From Cellulomonas sp. S1-8 (GTDB lineage: Bacteria; Actinomycetota; Actinomycetes; Actinomycetales; Cellulomonadaceae), in assembly GCF_026184235.1 (NCBI RefSeq), contig NZ_CP110806.1, positions 1,984,001 through 2,048,000 of the forward strand: a stretch of DNA of 64,000 bases. Reading direction: 5' to 3'. A model generated the notes under the pieces. The model searched no databases. It was given only the letters and a program-made list of their open reading frames with translations, and was not told where the DNA came from. Position 1 is the stretch's first letter. Each line of letters begins with the position of its first letter. Made by a program: the position numbers and the translations under genes. Of this stretch, positions 1 to 18,364 are shown piece after piece.

Positions 1-2686
<2,686 letters not shown>

Positions 2687-2699
2687 GTCCGCGTGGGGA

Positions 2700-2713
2700 T
2701 GTATGTTCATGCA
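2700..2713 (+). promoter_or_regulatory. ARG box (ArgR operator) upstream of argG
   Basis: TGTATGTTCATGCA fits TGNAT-N4-ATNCA, the known core of ArgR half-site pairs (ARG box), with both half-sites intact. A further isolated half-site TGCAT lies 20 bases upstream (2680-2684), where a second ARG box would sit on the same DNA face. The site is 28 bases before the argG ATG, in the only gap within the arg cluster, so argG-argH probably have their own arginine-repressed promoter. Confidence 0.75.
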
Positions 2714-2740
2714 CGCGAACCTCGAGAAGGAGAAACTGAC

Positions 2741-5391
<2,651 letters not shown>

Positions 5392-5419
5392 CGGACTCGC
5401 GGCCGGGCCGGAGGGCACG

Positions 5420-6079
5420 ATGAGCGCCACCGACCGGGGGCCCCGGCCGAGCGACGTGACCCCCGGCGCCCGCGCCGTCGTCGAGCTCGCGCTCCGCTCC
5501 CCACGTCGGCTGGGGCGGGTCCGGCTCGTGTGCATCGACGGCCCGGCAGGTGCGGGCAAGACGACGACGGCGGAGCAGGTCGTCGCGCTGCTCACGCAGC
5601 AGGGTCGGACGGTCGCCGTCGTGCACCTCGACGACCTGTACGACGGCTGGCAGGGGCTCGAGGGGACCCTCTGGCCGCGGTTGTCGGCCCAGGTGCTGGA
5701 GCCGCTGCGCCGTGGCCTGCCGGGTCGGTTCCAGCGCTACGACTGGGCGGCCGGCACGTTCGCGGACTGGGTCGACGTGCCGCAGGCCGACCTGCTCGTG
5801 GTCGAGGGCTGCGGGTCGGCGCGGCGTGCGGCCGACGCCGTCGCCTCCGTGCGGGTGTGGGTGGGCGCCCCCGACGACCTGCGGCTGGCACGCGGGCTGG
5901 CGCGCGACGGCGCCGCGGCACGCGAGCACTGGACCGCGTGGATGGCCGACGAGCGCGAGCACTTCGCGCGCGAGCGCACCTGCGGACGGGCCGACGTGCG
6001 GCTCGACGAGGAGGGCCGGGTCGTCGTCGCGGGCCCGTCGCCGGACACGCCCGCGCCCGGGCGGTCCGGTTTGGCATGA
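5420..6079 (+). CDS. P-loop kinase-like protein (uridine kinase family)
   Basis: A 219-residue nucleoside/nucleotide kinase-like ATPase. Walker A GPAGAGKT lies at residues 41-48, followed by an HLDDLYDGW segment of the kind that holds the catalytic aspartate in uridine kinases, and VVEGCGS as a Walker-B-like strand. A basic lid-like region follows. The start ATG has GGAGG 6-10 bases upstream. It begins 28 bases after argH and ends 7 bases before mpg. The substrate cannot be told from sequence. The family is common in actinobacteria, often annotated only as hypothetical or uridine kinase; a link to arginine metabolism is not implied. Confidence 0.75.
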   Translation: MSATDRGPRPSDVTPGARAVVELALRSPRRLGRVRLVCIDGPAGAGKTTTAEQVVALLTQQGRTVAVVHLDDLYDGWQGLEGTLWPRLSAQVLEPLRRGLPGRFQRYDWAAGTFADWVDVPQADLLVVEGCGSARRAADAVASVRVWVGAPDDLRLARGLARDGAAAREHWTAWMADEREHFARERTCGRADVRLDEEGRVVVAGPSPDTPAPGRSGLA

Positions 6080-6080
6080 T
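6075..6080 (+). promoter_or_regulatory. Candidate -10 box for leaderless mpg
   Basis: CATGAT ends 6 bases before the GTG start of mpg. No Shine-Dalgarno lies before that GTG. The arrangement matches the repeated box-plus-start pattern seen across this window. Confidence 0.35.
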
Positions 6081-6086
6081 GGCCGG

Positions 6087-6815
6087 GTGCCACCCTCCGA
6101 GCGCCCCGTGGACCGGTCGGACGACGACGTCGTCCCCGGTGCCGGCTCCGTGCTCGCACGCACCTGGTACGCCCGCGAGCCGCTCGCCGTGGCACGCGAC
6201 CTGCTGGGTGCGTTCGTGACGTCGTGCAGCGACGAGGGCACCGTGACGGTCCGCCTCACCGAGGTCGAGGCCTACGGCGGCGACGACGACCCGGGGTCGC
6301 ACGCGTTCCGCGGCCGCACCGCCCGCAACGCGGCGATGTTCGCCGAACCCGGCCGGTTGTACGTCTACCGGCACCTGGGGCTGCACCACTGCGTGAACGT
6401 CGTCACCGAGCCCGCGGGCCGCCCGTCCGCCGTGCTGCTGCGCGCGGGTGAGGTCGTCGAGGGCGTCGAGCTGGCGTGGGCGCGGCGTGCGCGTGCCGGC
6501 TCCGTCGACGACGAGCGGCAGCTCGCGCGCGGGCCCGCACGGATGGCCGTGTGCCTGGGGCTCGACCTCGAGGCCAACGGCGCGGACCTGACGGAGCGCA
6601 GCGGGCGCGTGCTCGTCCGCCGGCGCGACCTGTCGGCGACCCAGCCGGTCGCGGCCTCCGGTCCCCGCGTCGGGGTGAGCGGCGCCGGCGGCGACGCCAC
6701 GCTGCACCCGTGGCGGTTGTGGCTGACGAACGAGCCGACCGTGTCGGCGTACCGGCGCGCGTATCGGTCGCCGACGTCGGACGACGCCCCGCCAGGGGCG
6801 GCGACGTCGGCCTGA
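6087..6815 (+). CDS. mpg: 3-methyladenine DNA glycosylase (AAG/MPG family)
   Basis: Base-excision repair enzyme that removes alkylated purines such as 3-methyladenine. The 242-residue protein shows the AAG fold motifs: LLGAFV, the TEVEAYGG strand with the presumed catalytic glutamate (E61), [30 protein letters not shown] and LRAGE. The GTG at 6087 is chosen because it starts the conserved region with a short lead, although no ribosome binding site is visible; it may be leaderless. It lies directly upstream of tyrS, the same order as Rv1688-Rv1689 in M. tuberculosis. Confidence 0.93.
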   Translation: MPPSERPVDRSDDDVVPGAGSVLARTWYAREPLAVARDLLGAFVTSCSDEGTVTVRLTEVEAYGGDDDPGSHAFRGRTARNAAMFAEPGRLYVYRHLGLHHCVNVVTEPAGRPSAVLLRAGEVVEGVELAWARRARAGSVDDERQLARGPARMAVCLGLDLEANGADLTERSGRVLVRRRDLSATQPVAASGPRVGVSGAGGDATLHPWRLWLTNEPTVSAYRRAYRSPTSDDAPPGAATSA

Positions 6816-6925
6816 CCCCGACCTGTGCCTGCCCTGGTCGTGCCGTGCAGCCGCGCGGCGTCGACCCCGAAGTCCCGGCCGCCGCGCTCCGCGGACGCAG
6901 CGGCACCCGATCGACGGAGACGTCA

Positions 6926-8203
6926 GTGACCGACATCCTCGACGAGCTCGCCTGGCGCGGGCTCCTCTCCCAGCACACCGACCTCGACGCCCTGCGTCTC
7001 GAGCTGTCTGCCGGCCCCGTCGCGCTGTACTGCGGCTTCGACCCGACGGCGCCCAGCCTGCACATCGGCAACCTCGTCCAGATCCTCACCGTGCGCCGTC
7101 TGCAGGACGCGGGCCACCGCCCGTACGCGCTCGTCGGCGGCGCCACCGGCCTCATCGGCGACCCGAAGATGGCGGGGGAGCGCACGCTGAACGCGCCCGA
7201 CGTCGTCGCGGCGTGGGTCGAGCGGATCCACGCGCAGATCGCACCGTTGCTGCGGTTCGACGGACCCAACGCCGCGACGATGGTGAACAACCTCGACTGG
7301 ACCGCGGACCTGTCGGCGATCGACCTGCTGCGGGACATCGGGAAGCACTTCCGGCTCGGCACCATGCTCGCCAAGGACACCGTGGCGCGACGGCTGCACA
7401 GCGAGCAGGGCATCAGCTTCACCGAGTTCAGCTACCAGCTCCTGCAGGGCATGGACTACCTGGAGCTGTTCCGGCGGCACGACGTGCGCCTGCAGACCGG
7501 CGGCAACGACCAGTGGGGCAACCTGCTGTCGGGCGTCGAGCTGGTCCGCAAGGTCGAGGGGACGGGCGTGCACGCGCTCACCACGCCGCTGGTCACCAAG
7601 GCCGACGGCACCAAGTTCGGCAAGACGGAGTCCGGGGCCGTGTGGCTGGACCCGACCATGACGACGCCCTACGCCTTCTACCAGTTCTGGCTCAACGCGG
7701 ACGACGCGGACGTGGCGGGCTACCTCAAGGTGTTCACCTTCCGCACGCGGGAGGAGATCGCCGCGCTCGAGGCGGCGGTCGCCGAGCGGCCGGCCGCCCG
7801 GGAGGCGCAGCGGGCGCTCGCGCACGACGTCACGTCGCTCGTCCACGGCGCGGCTGCTGCGGACGCGGTGGTCGCGGCGAGCCAGGCGCTCTTCGGCCGG
7901 GGCGCGTTGGACGCCCTCGACGAGGGGACGCTGGCCGCCGCGGTGGCCGAGCTGCCGACCGCGCCCGGGCAGCCGGGCGACCCGCTGGTCGACCTCTTCG
8001 CGGCCACCGGGATCGTCGCCAGCAAGGCGGCCGCCCGACGCGCGATCGCCGAGGGCGGCGCCTCCGTCAACAACGTCCGGGTCGCGGGCGAGGACGCCGC
8101 GCTGGCGCCCGGGGACCTGCTGCACGGTCGGTGGGCCGTGCTGCGGCGCGGCAAGCGGACCCTGGCAGTCGTCGACGCGCAGGCGGCGGCGACCTCCTCC
8201 TGA
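6926..8203 (+). CDS. tyrS: Tyrosyl-tRNA synthetase
   Basis: Class I aminoacyl-tRNA synthetase of 425 residues. The HIGH-type motif is HIGN (46-49), the KMSKS-type loop is KFGKT (230-234), and a C-terminal S4 RNA-binding domain contains the [17 protein letters not shown] segment. The chosen GTG follows a weak GGAG; upstream codons in the frame are not protein-like. About 110 bases separate it from mpg. A strong hairpin follows 6 bases after the stop, so transcription ends before the rRNA promoter. Confidence 0.97.
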   Translation: MTDILDELAWRGLLSQHTDLDALRLELSAGPVALYCGFDPTAPSLHIGNLVQILTVRRLQDAGHRPYALVGGATGLIGDPKMAGERTLNAPDVVAAWVERIHAQIAPLLRFDGPNAATMVNNLDWTADLSAIDLLRDIGKHFRLGTMLAKDTVARRLHSEQGISFTEFSYQLLQGMDYLELFRRHDVRLQTGGNDQWGNLLSGVELVRKVEGTGVHALTTPLVTKADGTKFGKTESGAVWLDPTMTTPYAFYQFWLNADDADVAGYLKVFTFRTREEIAALEAAVAERPAAREAQRALAHDVTSLVHGAAAADAVVAASQALFGRGALDALDEGTLAAAVAELPTAPGQPGDPLVDLFAATGIVASKAAARRAIAEGGASVNNVRVAGEDAALAPGDLLHGRWAVLRRGKRTLAVVDAQAAATSS

Positions 8204-8209
8204 GGCGCA

Positions 8210-8247
8210 CCCGGGGCGGGTGACCGGCGTCACCTGCCCCGGGATTT
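8210..8247 (+). terminator. Intrinsic terminator after tyrS
   Basis: Inverted repeat 8210-8224 / 8229-8243 forms a 15-base-pair stem (one G-U pair) with a CGGC loop, followed by ATTT. The T run is short, but the stem is very strong. It ends 2 bases before the -35 of the first rRNA promoter candidate. Confidence 0.75.
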
Positions 8248-8274
8248 GCCCTCGGCGCAACACTCGCGTAACGT
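8246..8274 (+). promoter_or_regulatory. rRNA promoter candidate P1
   Basis: TTGCCC (8246-8251), a 17-base spacer and TAACGT (8269-8274) form a good sigma-70-type promoter about 415 bases before mature 16S. The position, directly after the tyrS terminator and before a long leader, is what is expected of the distal promoter of an actinobacterial rrn operon. Confidence 0.6.
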
Positions 8275-8450
8275 TCTCGAAGCCCGCCCAGCAGGGAGCA
8301 ACGGACACCGAGCAACAGCTCGATGGTCGGTCCCGCGGAGCAGGGCACCACCCGGATGATCGAGATCGGCGCCCAGCGCGTCGTGTACGGTCGTGCGGCG
8401 GCGTTCGGAAGGTCCGGTCCACCACGGTGGTCAGGGACACGAAGAAAGCC

Positions 8451-8459
8451 TGCTAGATT
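8451..8459 (+). promoter_or_regulatory. rRNA promoter candidate P2 (extended -10)
   Basis: TGC-TAGATT is an extended -10 element about 230 bases before 16S, in a segment that becomes AT-richer than its surroundings. No good -35 is seen at the usual distance. It may be the proximal rrn promoter. Confidence 0.4.
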
Positions 8460-8517
8460 ACAGAACAACAAGCCTCCTGCCGAAGCGGAAACGCTGAAGA
8501 GGATGCGCGTCTGTTCC

Positions 8518-8534
8518 TTGAGAACTCAACAGTG
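8518..8534 (+). promoter_or_regulatory. boxA-like antitermination element in the 16S leader
   Basis: TTGAGAACTCAACAGTG resembles the conserved leader element of actinobacterial rRNA operons (NusB/NusE-type boxA region). A near-identical copy lies in the 16S-23S spacer at 10588-10604, differing at two positions. Downstream in the leader, CCCCA/TGGGG (8622-8635) forms a small hairpin before TTCTTT. The rest of the leader (8275-8689) holds no gene that I can support. Confidence 0.65.
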
Positions 8535-8689
8535 TGCCAAGTAGTCGATGCCATATTTTTGGTGTCGAGCTCAGGTCAGGTCCACCCCGTGGGTCTGGTC
8601 TGGGATGATGCCAGATTGATGCCCCAATCTTGGGGTTCTTTGTTGTGTCTGTTGCTTACCGGCTTTGGTCGGTGGGTGGCTGTTTGACA

Positions 8690-13771
<5,082 letters not shown>

Positions 13772-13818
13772 GGTTCCCGAGAAACCAACGGCTCATACCC
13801 GTTTGGCAACTCGACAGC

Positions 13819-13937
13819 GTTACGGCGGTCATAGCGAAGGGGAAACGCCCGGTCCCATTCCGAACCCGGAAGCTAAGCCCTTCAGCGCCGATGGTACTGC
13901 ACCCGCCAGGGTGTGGGAGAGTAGGACGCCGCCGGAC
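13819..13937 (+). rRNA. rrf: 5S ribosomal RNA
   Basis: About 119 bases. Starts GTTACGGCGGTCATAGCG, contains CCCGGTCCCATTCCGAACCCG and ends GGACGCCGCCGGAC, with complementary termini. It is separated from 23S by about 78 bases and followed at once by the operon terminator. Confidence 0.95.
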
Positions 13938-13945
13938 AATCATTC

Positions 13946-13987
13946 ACGAAAGGCCCACCCCTCACGGGGTGGGCCTTTCGTGTTTTT
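13946..13987 (+). terminator. rRNA operon terminator
   Basis: A perfect 16-base-pair stem (13946-13961 with 13966-13981), loop TCAC, then G and TTTTT. A textbook intrinsic terminator, one of very few in this window with a real T run. Confidence 0.97.
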
Positions 13988-14119
13988 CCCTTGCCTCGTG
14001 CGCGTGGGACGACTTTTGGTGCCGCTCCCGCCGGGCCCGGTCGCCCGCGGCACGGCCGCGTGTGTCCCGATGGCCCCGGGGGTGGGACCATAGGGCAGAC
14101 GATCGATCGAGGAGTACAG

Positions 14120-17011
14120 ATGAACAGCGACGCGCCCACCAGCTCGGGTGACCACGACCGACCCCGCAAGAGCGGGCCCCCGCGCGCCGGTGGTCCCACG
14201 GGCGGCACCGGCCGCGGCCGTGACGACCGCGGTGCGCGCCCGTCCACGGGAGGCGCCGGTGCGGCGCGGAGCGGCGGCGGGCGTTCGTACGGCACGGGTG
14301 CTCGCGACGGCACCTCCTCGCGACCTGTGTCGGCGCAGCGGGGCCGGTTCGGTGGCCCCGGGGCCTCGCGACCGACATCGGGCGGCGGCGGCGTCCGCGG
14401 TCCGCGCCAGGACCGGCCCGCGGGATCGTGGACGCCCGAGCGTCGGGAGCCGTGGAGCCCGACGGGCGGGCGCGGCGCGAGCGACACGGGTCGCCCGTCG
14501 CGTGGCGGGCCCGCGGGATCGGGACGCGGTGCTCCGGCCCGCGGCGCGGCCTCGTTCGGTCGGCCGTCCCGCGGTGACGCGGGCGGTGACCGTCGGGAGT
14601 CGCGGCCCCGTGACGGCGCCCCGTCGGGCGGCGGCTACGGCGGCAGCGCGGGAGATCGTGGGCGCGGTGCGTCCTGGTCCGACGATCGACGGCCTGCCTC
14701 GAGCGGTGGGTGGCGCGGACAGTCCGGTGCACCTGGCGGTGGCCCGGGAGCGGGCCCGGGAGCAGGGGCTTCGCGTCCGGCGGCCGGTCGTCCGACGGGC
14801 GGACCGGCGCGATCGGGTGCGTGGCGCAGCGACCGGCCCGTCGGCCGGCCCTTCGGGGACGGCGGCCGCGCGGACCGCGAGGGCGGACGCCCCACCGGCG
14901 GTGGCGCGCGTCCGTACGGCGACGGCAGCCGGCCCGAGCGTGGCGGTGCGGGTCGTCCCGACCGTGACGGCGGCCGGTCCTTCGGTGACGGTGGCCGACC
15001 TGCTGCCCGCCAAGCCCGGCCGTACGGCTCGGACGCCCGCGGTGCAGCGGGTCGTCAGGACCGTGAGGGCGGGCGCCCGTCCGCTGCCGGTGGGCGTCCC
15101 GGCGGAGCGGCGCGTCCCTACGGCGCCGGACCGCGCCCTGACCGCGAGGGTGGTCGACCGTCGGGTGGACGCCCCCCGTTCGAGTCACGCCCGTACGGTG
15201 ACCGCGGTCGCCCCGAGCGCGGCGGTGCGGGTCGCCCCGAGGGTGGCGGTGCCCGTCCGTACCGCGAGAGCGGGTCGTCCGCCGGCGGCGGAGCGCGCCC
15301 CTGGGGTACCGACACCCGCGGTGCTGGTGGTCGACCGGACCGCGACGGCGGACGCCCGTCCCGCGACGGCGGTCGCCCGTCGGCAGGAGGTGGCGCGCGT
15401 TCCTCTGGCGACGGCCCCCGCCCCGACCGCGGCGAGGCGCGCCCGTACGGCACCGCGGCTCGTCCCGAGCGCAGTGGCGCGAACCGTCCCGACGGTGACC
15501 GTGGGCGTCCCTCCCGTGAGGGTGGACGTCCGCCCGGTGGTGCTGCGCGCCCCTACGGCTCCGACTCGCGCCCCGAGCGGGGCGGTGCGCGGCCCTACGG
15601 GTCCGACGCGCCCGGCGCGGGTGGGCGTCCCGACCGTGACGCCCGGCCCCTCCGCGACGGTGGTCGCACCTCCGCAGGCGGTGGTGCACGGCCGTACGGC
15701 GACGCTCGTCCCGAGCGCGGAGGTACGGGCCGTCCCGACGGTGACCGTGGGCGTCCCTCCCGTGAGGGTGGACGTCCGCCGGGTGGTGCGGCACGCCCCT
15801 ACGGTTCCGACGCCGGCGCCGCGCGCGGTGCGGGCCGTCCCCCCGGCGCCGACGCCCGGACGGACCGTGGAGCCGCGGGCCGTCCCGATCGCGACCGCCC
15901 GCAGCGGGACAGCAGCCGCCCGGAGACCGGCGACTACCGCGCTCCCGGTTCCGGTGCCGGTGGCGAGCGTGGCGCCGCTGGGCGACACGTCGCCGGGCGC
16001 CCGTACGGCGACAGCGGGGCCGCTGCGGGGCGACCCGTGCGTGACGCGCAGGCAGGACCGCCGGAGCGCGACGACCGCGGCGACCGCGTCCCGGACCCCG
16101 AGCTGCCGGACGACGTCACCTTCTCGCTGCTGGACCGTGACGTCCGCGGTCGGCTGCGCACGCTGAGCAAGGAGAACGCGGACCGCGTGGGTCGTCACCT
16201 CGTCATGGTGGGCCGTCTGCTCGACGACGACGCCGAGGCGGCGTACGAGCACGCGCAGGCGGCCGTGCGGCGCGCGGGTCGCGTCGACGTCGTGCGGGAG
16301 GCAGCCGGGCTGGCCGCCTACCGCACGGGCCGTTACGCGGAGGCCCTGCGCGAGCTCCGTACCGTGCGGCGGCTGAACGGGTCGTCGGAGCACCTGGCGG
16401 TGATGGCAGACGCCGAGCGCGGCCTCGGTCGCCCGGAGCGGGCGATCACGCTGTCGCAGGAGCCGGAGGCGGCGACCCTGACACCCGACACCCAGATCGA
16501 GCTCGCGATCGTCGTGAGCGGCGCACGGCTCGACCTCGGGCAGCACGAGGCCGCCGTCGCGGCGCTGTCGAGCCCGGCCGTCCGCGAGGCGAAGGGGCTG
16601 GTCGCCGCTCGTGTCGCCCAGGCGCGCGCGGCTGCCCTCGAGGCGGCAGGACGCACCGACGAGGCCGCCGCCGAGCTGGCGGCGTACCCGCAGGACGTCC
16701 TCGACGAAGCAGCGGGCCGGCTGCCGGACGTGGAGGACGAGGTCGTGGTGTACGACCTCGCGGAGGACGCGGAGGACGCGGAGGACGCGGAGGACGCGAA
16801 GGACGCGAGCAGCGACCTGGCCGAGGGCGCCGCCAGCGACGACGAGCCCGCTGCCGTCACCGACACCGACGAGAACGGCTCCGACGAGGTCGGGTCCGAC
16901 GTCGACGTCGACGTCGACGACGCCGAAGCCGACGAGGTCGCGGTCGGGCCCGTCGCTGACGCCCGCACCGACGAGGTCGACGAGCCGGCGACGGACGAGG
17001 CGGCGCGGTGA
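14120..17011 (+). CDS. Large Arg/Gly-rich disordered protein with a TPR-like domain
   Basis: 963 residues in three parts. Residues 1 to about 660 are low-complexity and strongly positive-patterned: Gly, Arg, Pro, Asp and Ser in imperfect repeats of the type GGRPDRDGGRPS, and about a dozen copies of ARPYG/GRPYG separated by roughly 20-35 residues. Residues about 661-870 (from DDVTFSLLDRDVRGRLRTLSKENA) form an alpha-helical TPR-like domain with YEHAQAAVRRA, YRTGRYAEALREL and GRPERAITL units. The last 90 residues are acidic, with EDA repeated four times. The ATG has GAGGAG 6-11 bases upstream. By position and its C-terminal half it corresponds to the TPR protein Rv1691; the long N-terminal half is unusual. 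It starts 132 bases after the rRNA terminator and overlaps the next gene. Function unknown; RNA binding is an inference from the RGG-like composition. Confidence 0.85.
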   Translation: MNSDAPTSSGDHDRPRKSGPPRAGGPTGGTGRGRDDRGARPSTGGAGAARSGGGRSYGTGARDGTSSRPVSAQRGRFGGPGASRPTSGGGGVRGPRQDRPAGSWTPERREPWSPTGGRGASDTGRPSRGGPAGSGRGAPARGAASFGRPSRGDAGGDRRESRPRDGAPSGGGYGGSAGDRGRGASWSDDRRPASSGGWRGQSGAPGGGPGAGPGAGASRPAAGRPTGGPARSGAWRSDRPVGRPFGDGGRADREGGRPTGGGARPYGDGSRPERGGAGRPDRDGGRSFGDGGRPAARQARPYGSDARGAAGRQDREGGRPSAAGGRPGGAARPYGAGPRPDREGGRPSGGRPPFESRPYGDRGRPERGGAGRPEGGGARPYRESGSSAGGGARPWGTDTRGAGGRPDRDGGRPSRDGGRPSAGGGARSSGDGPRPDRGEARPYGTAARPERSGANRPDGDRGRPSREGGRPPGGAARPYGSDSRPERGGARPYGSDAPGAGGRPDRDARPLRDGGRTSAGGGARPYGDARPERGGTGRPDGDRGRPSREGGRPPGGAARPYGSDAGAARGAGRPPGADARTDRGAAGRPDRDRPQRDSSRPETGDYRAPGSGAGGERGAAGRHVAGRPYGDSGAAAGRPVRDAQAGPPERDDRGDRVPDPELPDDVTFSLLDRDVRGRLRTLSKENADRVGRHLVMVGRLLDDDAEAAYEHAQAAVRRAGRVDVVREAAGLAAYRTGRYAEALRELRTVRRLNGSSEHLAVMADAERGLGRPERAITLSQEPEAATLTPDTQIELAIVVSGARLDLGQHEAAVAALSSPAVREAKGLVAARVAQARAAALEAAGRTDEAAAELAAYPQDVLDEAAGRLPDVEDEVVVYDLAEDAEDAEDAEDAKDASSDLAEGAASDDEPAAVTDTDENGSDEVGSDVDVDVDDAEADEVAVGPVADARTDEVDEPATDEAAR
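15484..15780 (+). repeat. Direct repeat within the Arg/Gly-rich coding region
   Basis: Bases 15484-15534 recur exactly at 15730-15780 (51 bases, offset 246 = 82 codons), and similarity continues beyond. It is in frame and points to recent internal duplication. Many shorter copies of the same unit surround it. Confidence 0.9.
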
Positions 17012-18021
17012 GCGCACGGGGACTGCTGGGCTGCGACGTCCCGCTCGCCACCCGCTACGACCTGGCGCTCGTCGACCTCGACGGCGTCGCCTATCGGGGG
17101 CACGACCCGATCGACGGTGCGGCGGAGGGGCTGGCGGGGGCGCGGGCCGCGGGCATGCGCCTGGTCTTCGTGACGAACAACGCCTCACGCGAGCCGGAGG
17201 CCGTCGCCGAGCAGCTCAGCGCCCTCGACATCCCGACGCGGGCCGACGAGGTCATGACAGCGGCCCAGGCCGCTGCCGAGCTGCTCGCGACCCGCGTGCC
17301 GACCGGTGAACCCGTGCTCGTCGTCGGGGGAGCGGGCCTGCACACCGCGGTCGCCGCCAAGGGCTACCGGATCGTGGCGAGCGCGGACGACGCGCCCGTC
17401 GCGGTGGTCCAGGGGTACGCGGCCGAGATCGGCTGGGCACAGCTGGCGGAGGCCGCGTACGCCGTGCAGCGTGGCGCGTGGCACGTCGCGTCGAACCTCG
17501 ACCTCAGCCTGCCGACGGCGCGCGGCTTCGCACCGGGCAACGGCGCGCTCGTGGGTGCCGTGCGCGCGGCGACCGGGGTCGAGCCGGCGAGCGCCGGCAA
17601 GCCCTCGCCGACGATGTACCGGCTCGCGGTCGAGCGCGCGGGGGCGACGCGGCCGCTGGTCGTCGGCGACCGGCTCGACACCGACCTCGCGGGAGCGCGG
17701 GCGGGCGACATCCCGGGGCTGCACGTGCTGACCGGGGTGAGCACGGCGCGCGACGCGGTCCTCGCCGAGCCGGGGCTGCGGCCCCACTTCCTCGCCCGCG
17801 ACCTGCGCGCGCTGCTCGTGCCCCATCCCGAGCCGGTCGCCGAGTCCGGGTGGTGGGCATGCCGGGGGGCGGCCGCCCGCGTCGTCGACGGTGCTCTCGA
17901 GCTGAGCGGCGAGCCCGCCGACGACGTGGACCTGGTGCGCGTCGCGTGCGCCGCGGCGTGGGACGCCGTGGACGGCGGCGCAGTCCTCGACCCCGCGACG
18001 GTGCCCGACCTGCTGCGATGA
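17008..18021 (+). CDS. HAD-superfamily (class IIA) phosphatase
   Basis: A haloacid-dehalogenase-type sugar or nucleotide phosphatase of 337 residues. Motif I LVDLDGV has the nucleophile and acid aspartates (D23, D25), motif II is VFVTNNAS, the conserved lysine is in AGKPSPTMY, and motif IV is VVGDRLDTDLAGA. A further C-terminal stretch of about 70 residues (GWWACRGAAARVV onward) lies beyond the catalytic domain. The GTG start overlaps the upstream gene by 4 bases. It corresponds in position to Rv1692, reported as a glycerol-3-phosphate phosphatase; the same activity here is plausible but not shown. Confidence 0.88.
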   Translation: MSARGLLGCDVPLATRYDLALVDLDGVAYRGHDPIDGAAEGLAGARAAGMRLVFVTNNASREPEAVAEQLSALDIPTRADEVMTAAQAAAELLATRVPTGEPVLVVGGAGLHTAVAAKGYRIVASADDAPVAVVQGYAAEIGWAQLAEAAYAVQRGAWHVASNLDLSLPTARGFAPGNGALVGAVRAATGVEPASAGKPSPTMYRLAVERAGATRPLVVGDRLDTDLAGARAGDIPGLHVLTGVSTARDAVLAEPGLRPHFLARDLRALLVPHPEPVAESGWWACRGAAARVVDGALELSGEPADDVDLVRVACAAAWDAVDGGAVLDPATVPDLLR

Positions 18022-18075
18022 CGACCCGGCAGCTTCGCCTGTGGGTGGCGCGCGGCCGTCGTCGGCGGTGACGGG

Positions 18076-18081
18076 TAGCGT
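18076..18081 (+). promoter_or_regulatory. Candidate -10 box before the tlyA operon
   Basis: TAGCGT in the 142-base gap upstream of the small gene at 18164, the same hexamer seen before pyrG and fabG. It would give a leader of about 75 bases. No convincing -35. Confidence 0.35.
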
Positions 18082-18163
18082 GGACGCGCGCCGTCGGGCG
18101 ACGCCCCGCGGCGATCACGCGGGCGTCGCCGACCGACGACGCTCCAGGTGAGGGAGGACTGAC

Positions 18164-18364
18164 GTGAGCGAGCCCGTGCTGGGCACCGCGGCGCGCGGTG
18201 CGGTGCCGACACCCACGGACGTGCCGGTCACGGGCGACGACGCCGTCGACGAGGCGCTGCGTCGGCTCGTCGACGTCGAGGGCCACGACCTGCGCAGCCA
18301 GGTCTCGACGTTCGAGGACGTGCACGGCGCGCTGCAGGACCGCCTGGCGGACGCCGAGGGATGA
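18164..18364 (+). CDS. Small conserved protein preceding tlyA
   Basis: 66 residues, acidic, with a C-terminal predicted helix (VDEALRRLVDVEGHDLRSQVSTFEDVHGALQDRLADAEG). No catalytic motif. The GTG has a strong GGGAGGA site, and the stop overlaps the tlyA start by 4 bases. A small protein occupies the same place in M. tuberculosis (Rv1693), so it is a real gene of unknown function that may act with TlyA. Confidence 0.75.
   Translation: MSEPVLGTAARGAVPTPTDVPVTGDDAVDEALRRLVDVEGHDLRSQVSTFEDVHGALQDRLADAEG

Noticed and set aside
8636..8641. Terminator after CCCCA/TGGGG in the rRNA leader
   Set aside because: Only five pairs, upstream of 16S in a region that must be transcribed; more likely a leader structure.
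13962..16166. Long open frames in other phases over the Arg/Gly-rich gene (14148-16166 plus strand, 13962-15794 minus strand)
   Set aside because: They arise from the GC-rich repeats. The chosen frame alone has a ribosome site, the TPR-like C-terminus and a coupled downstream gene.
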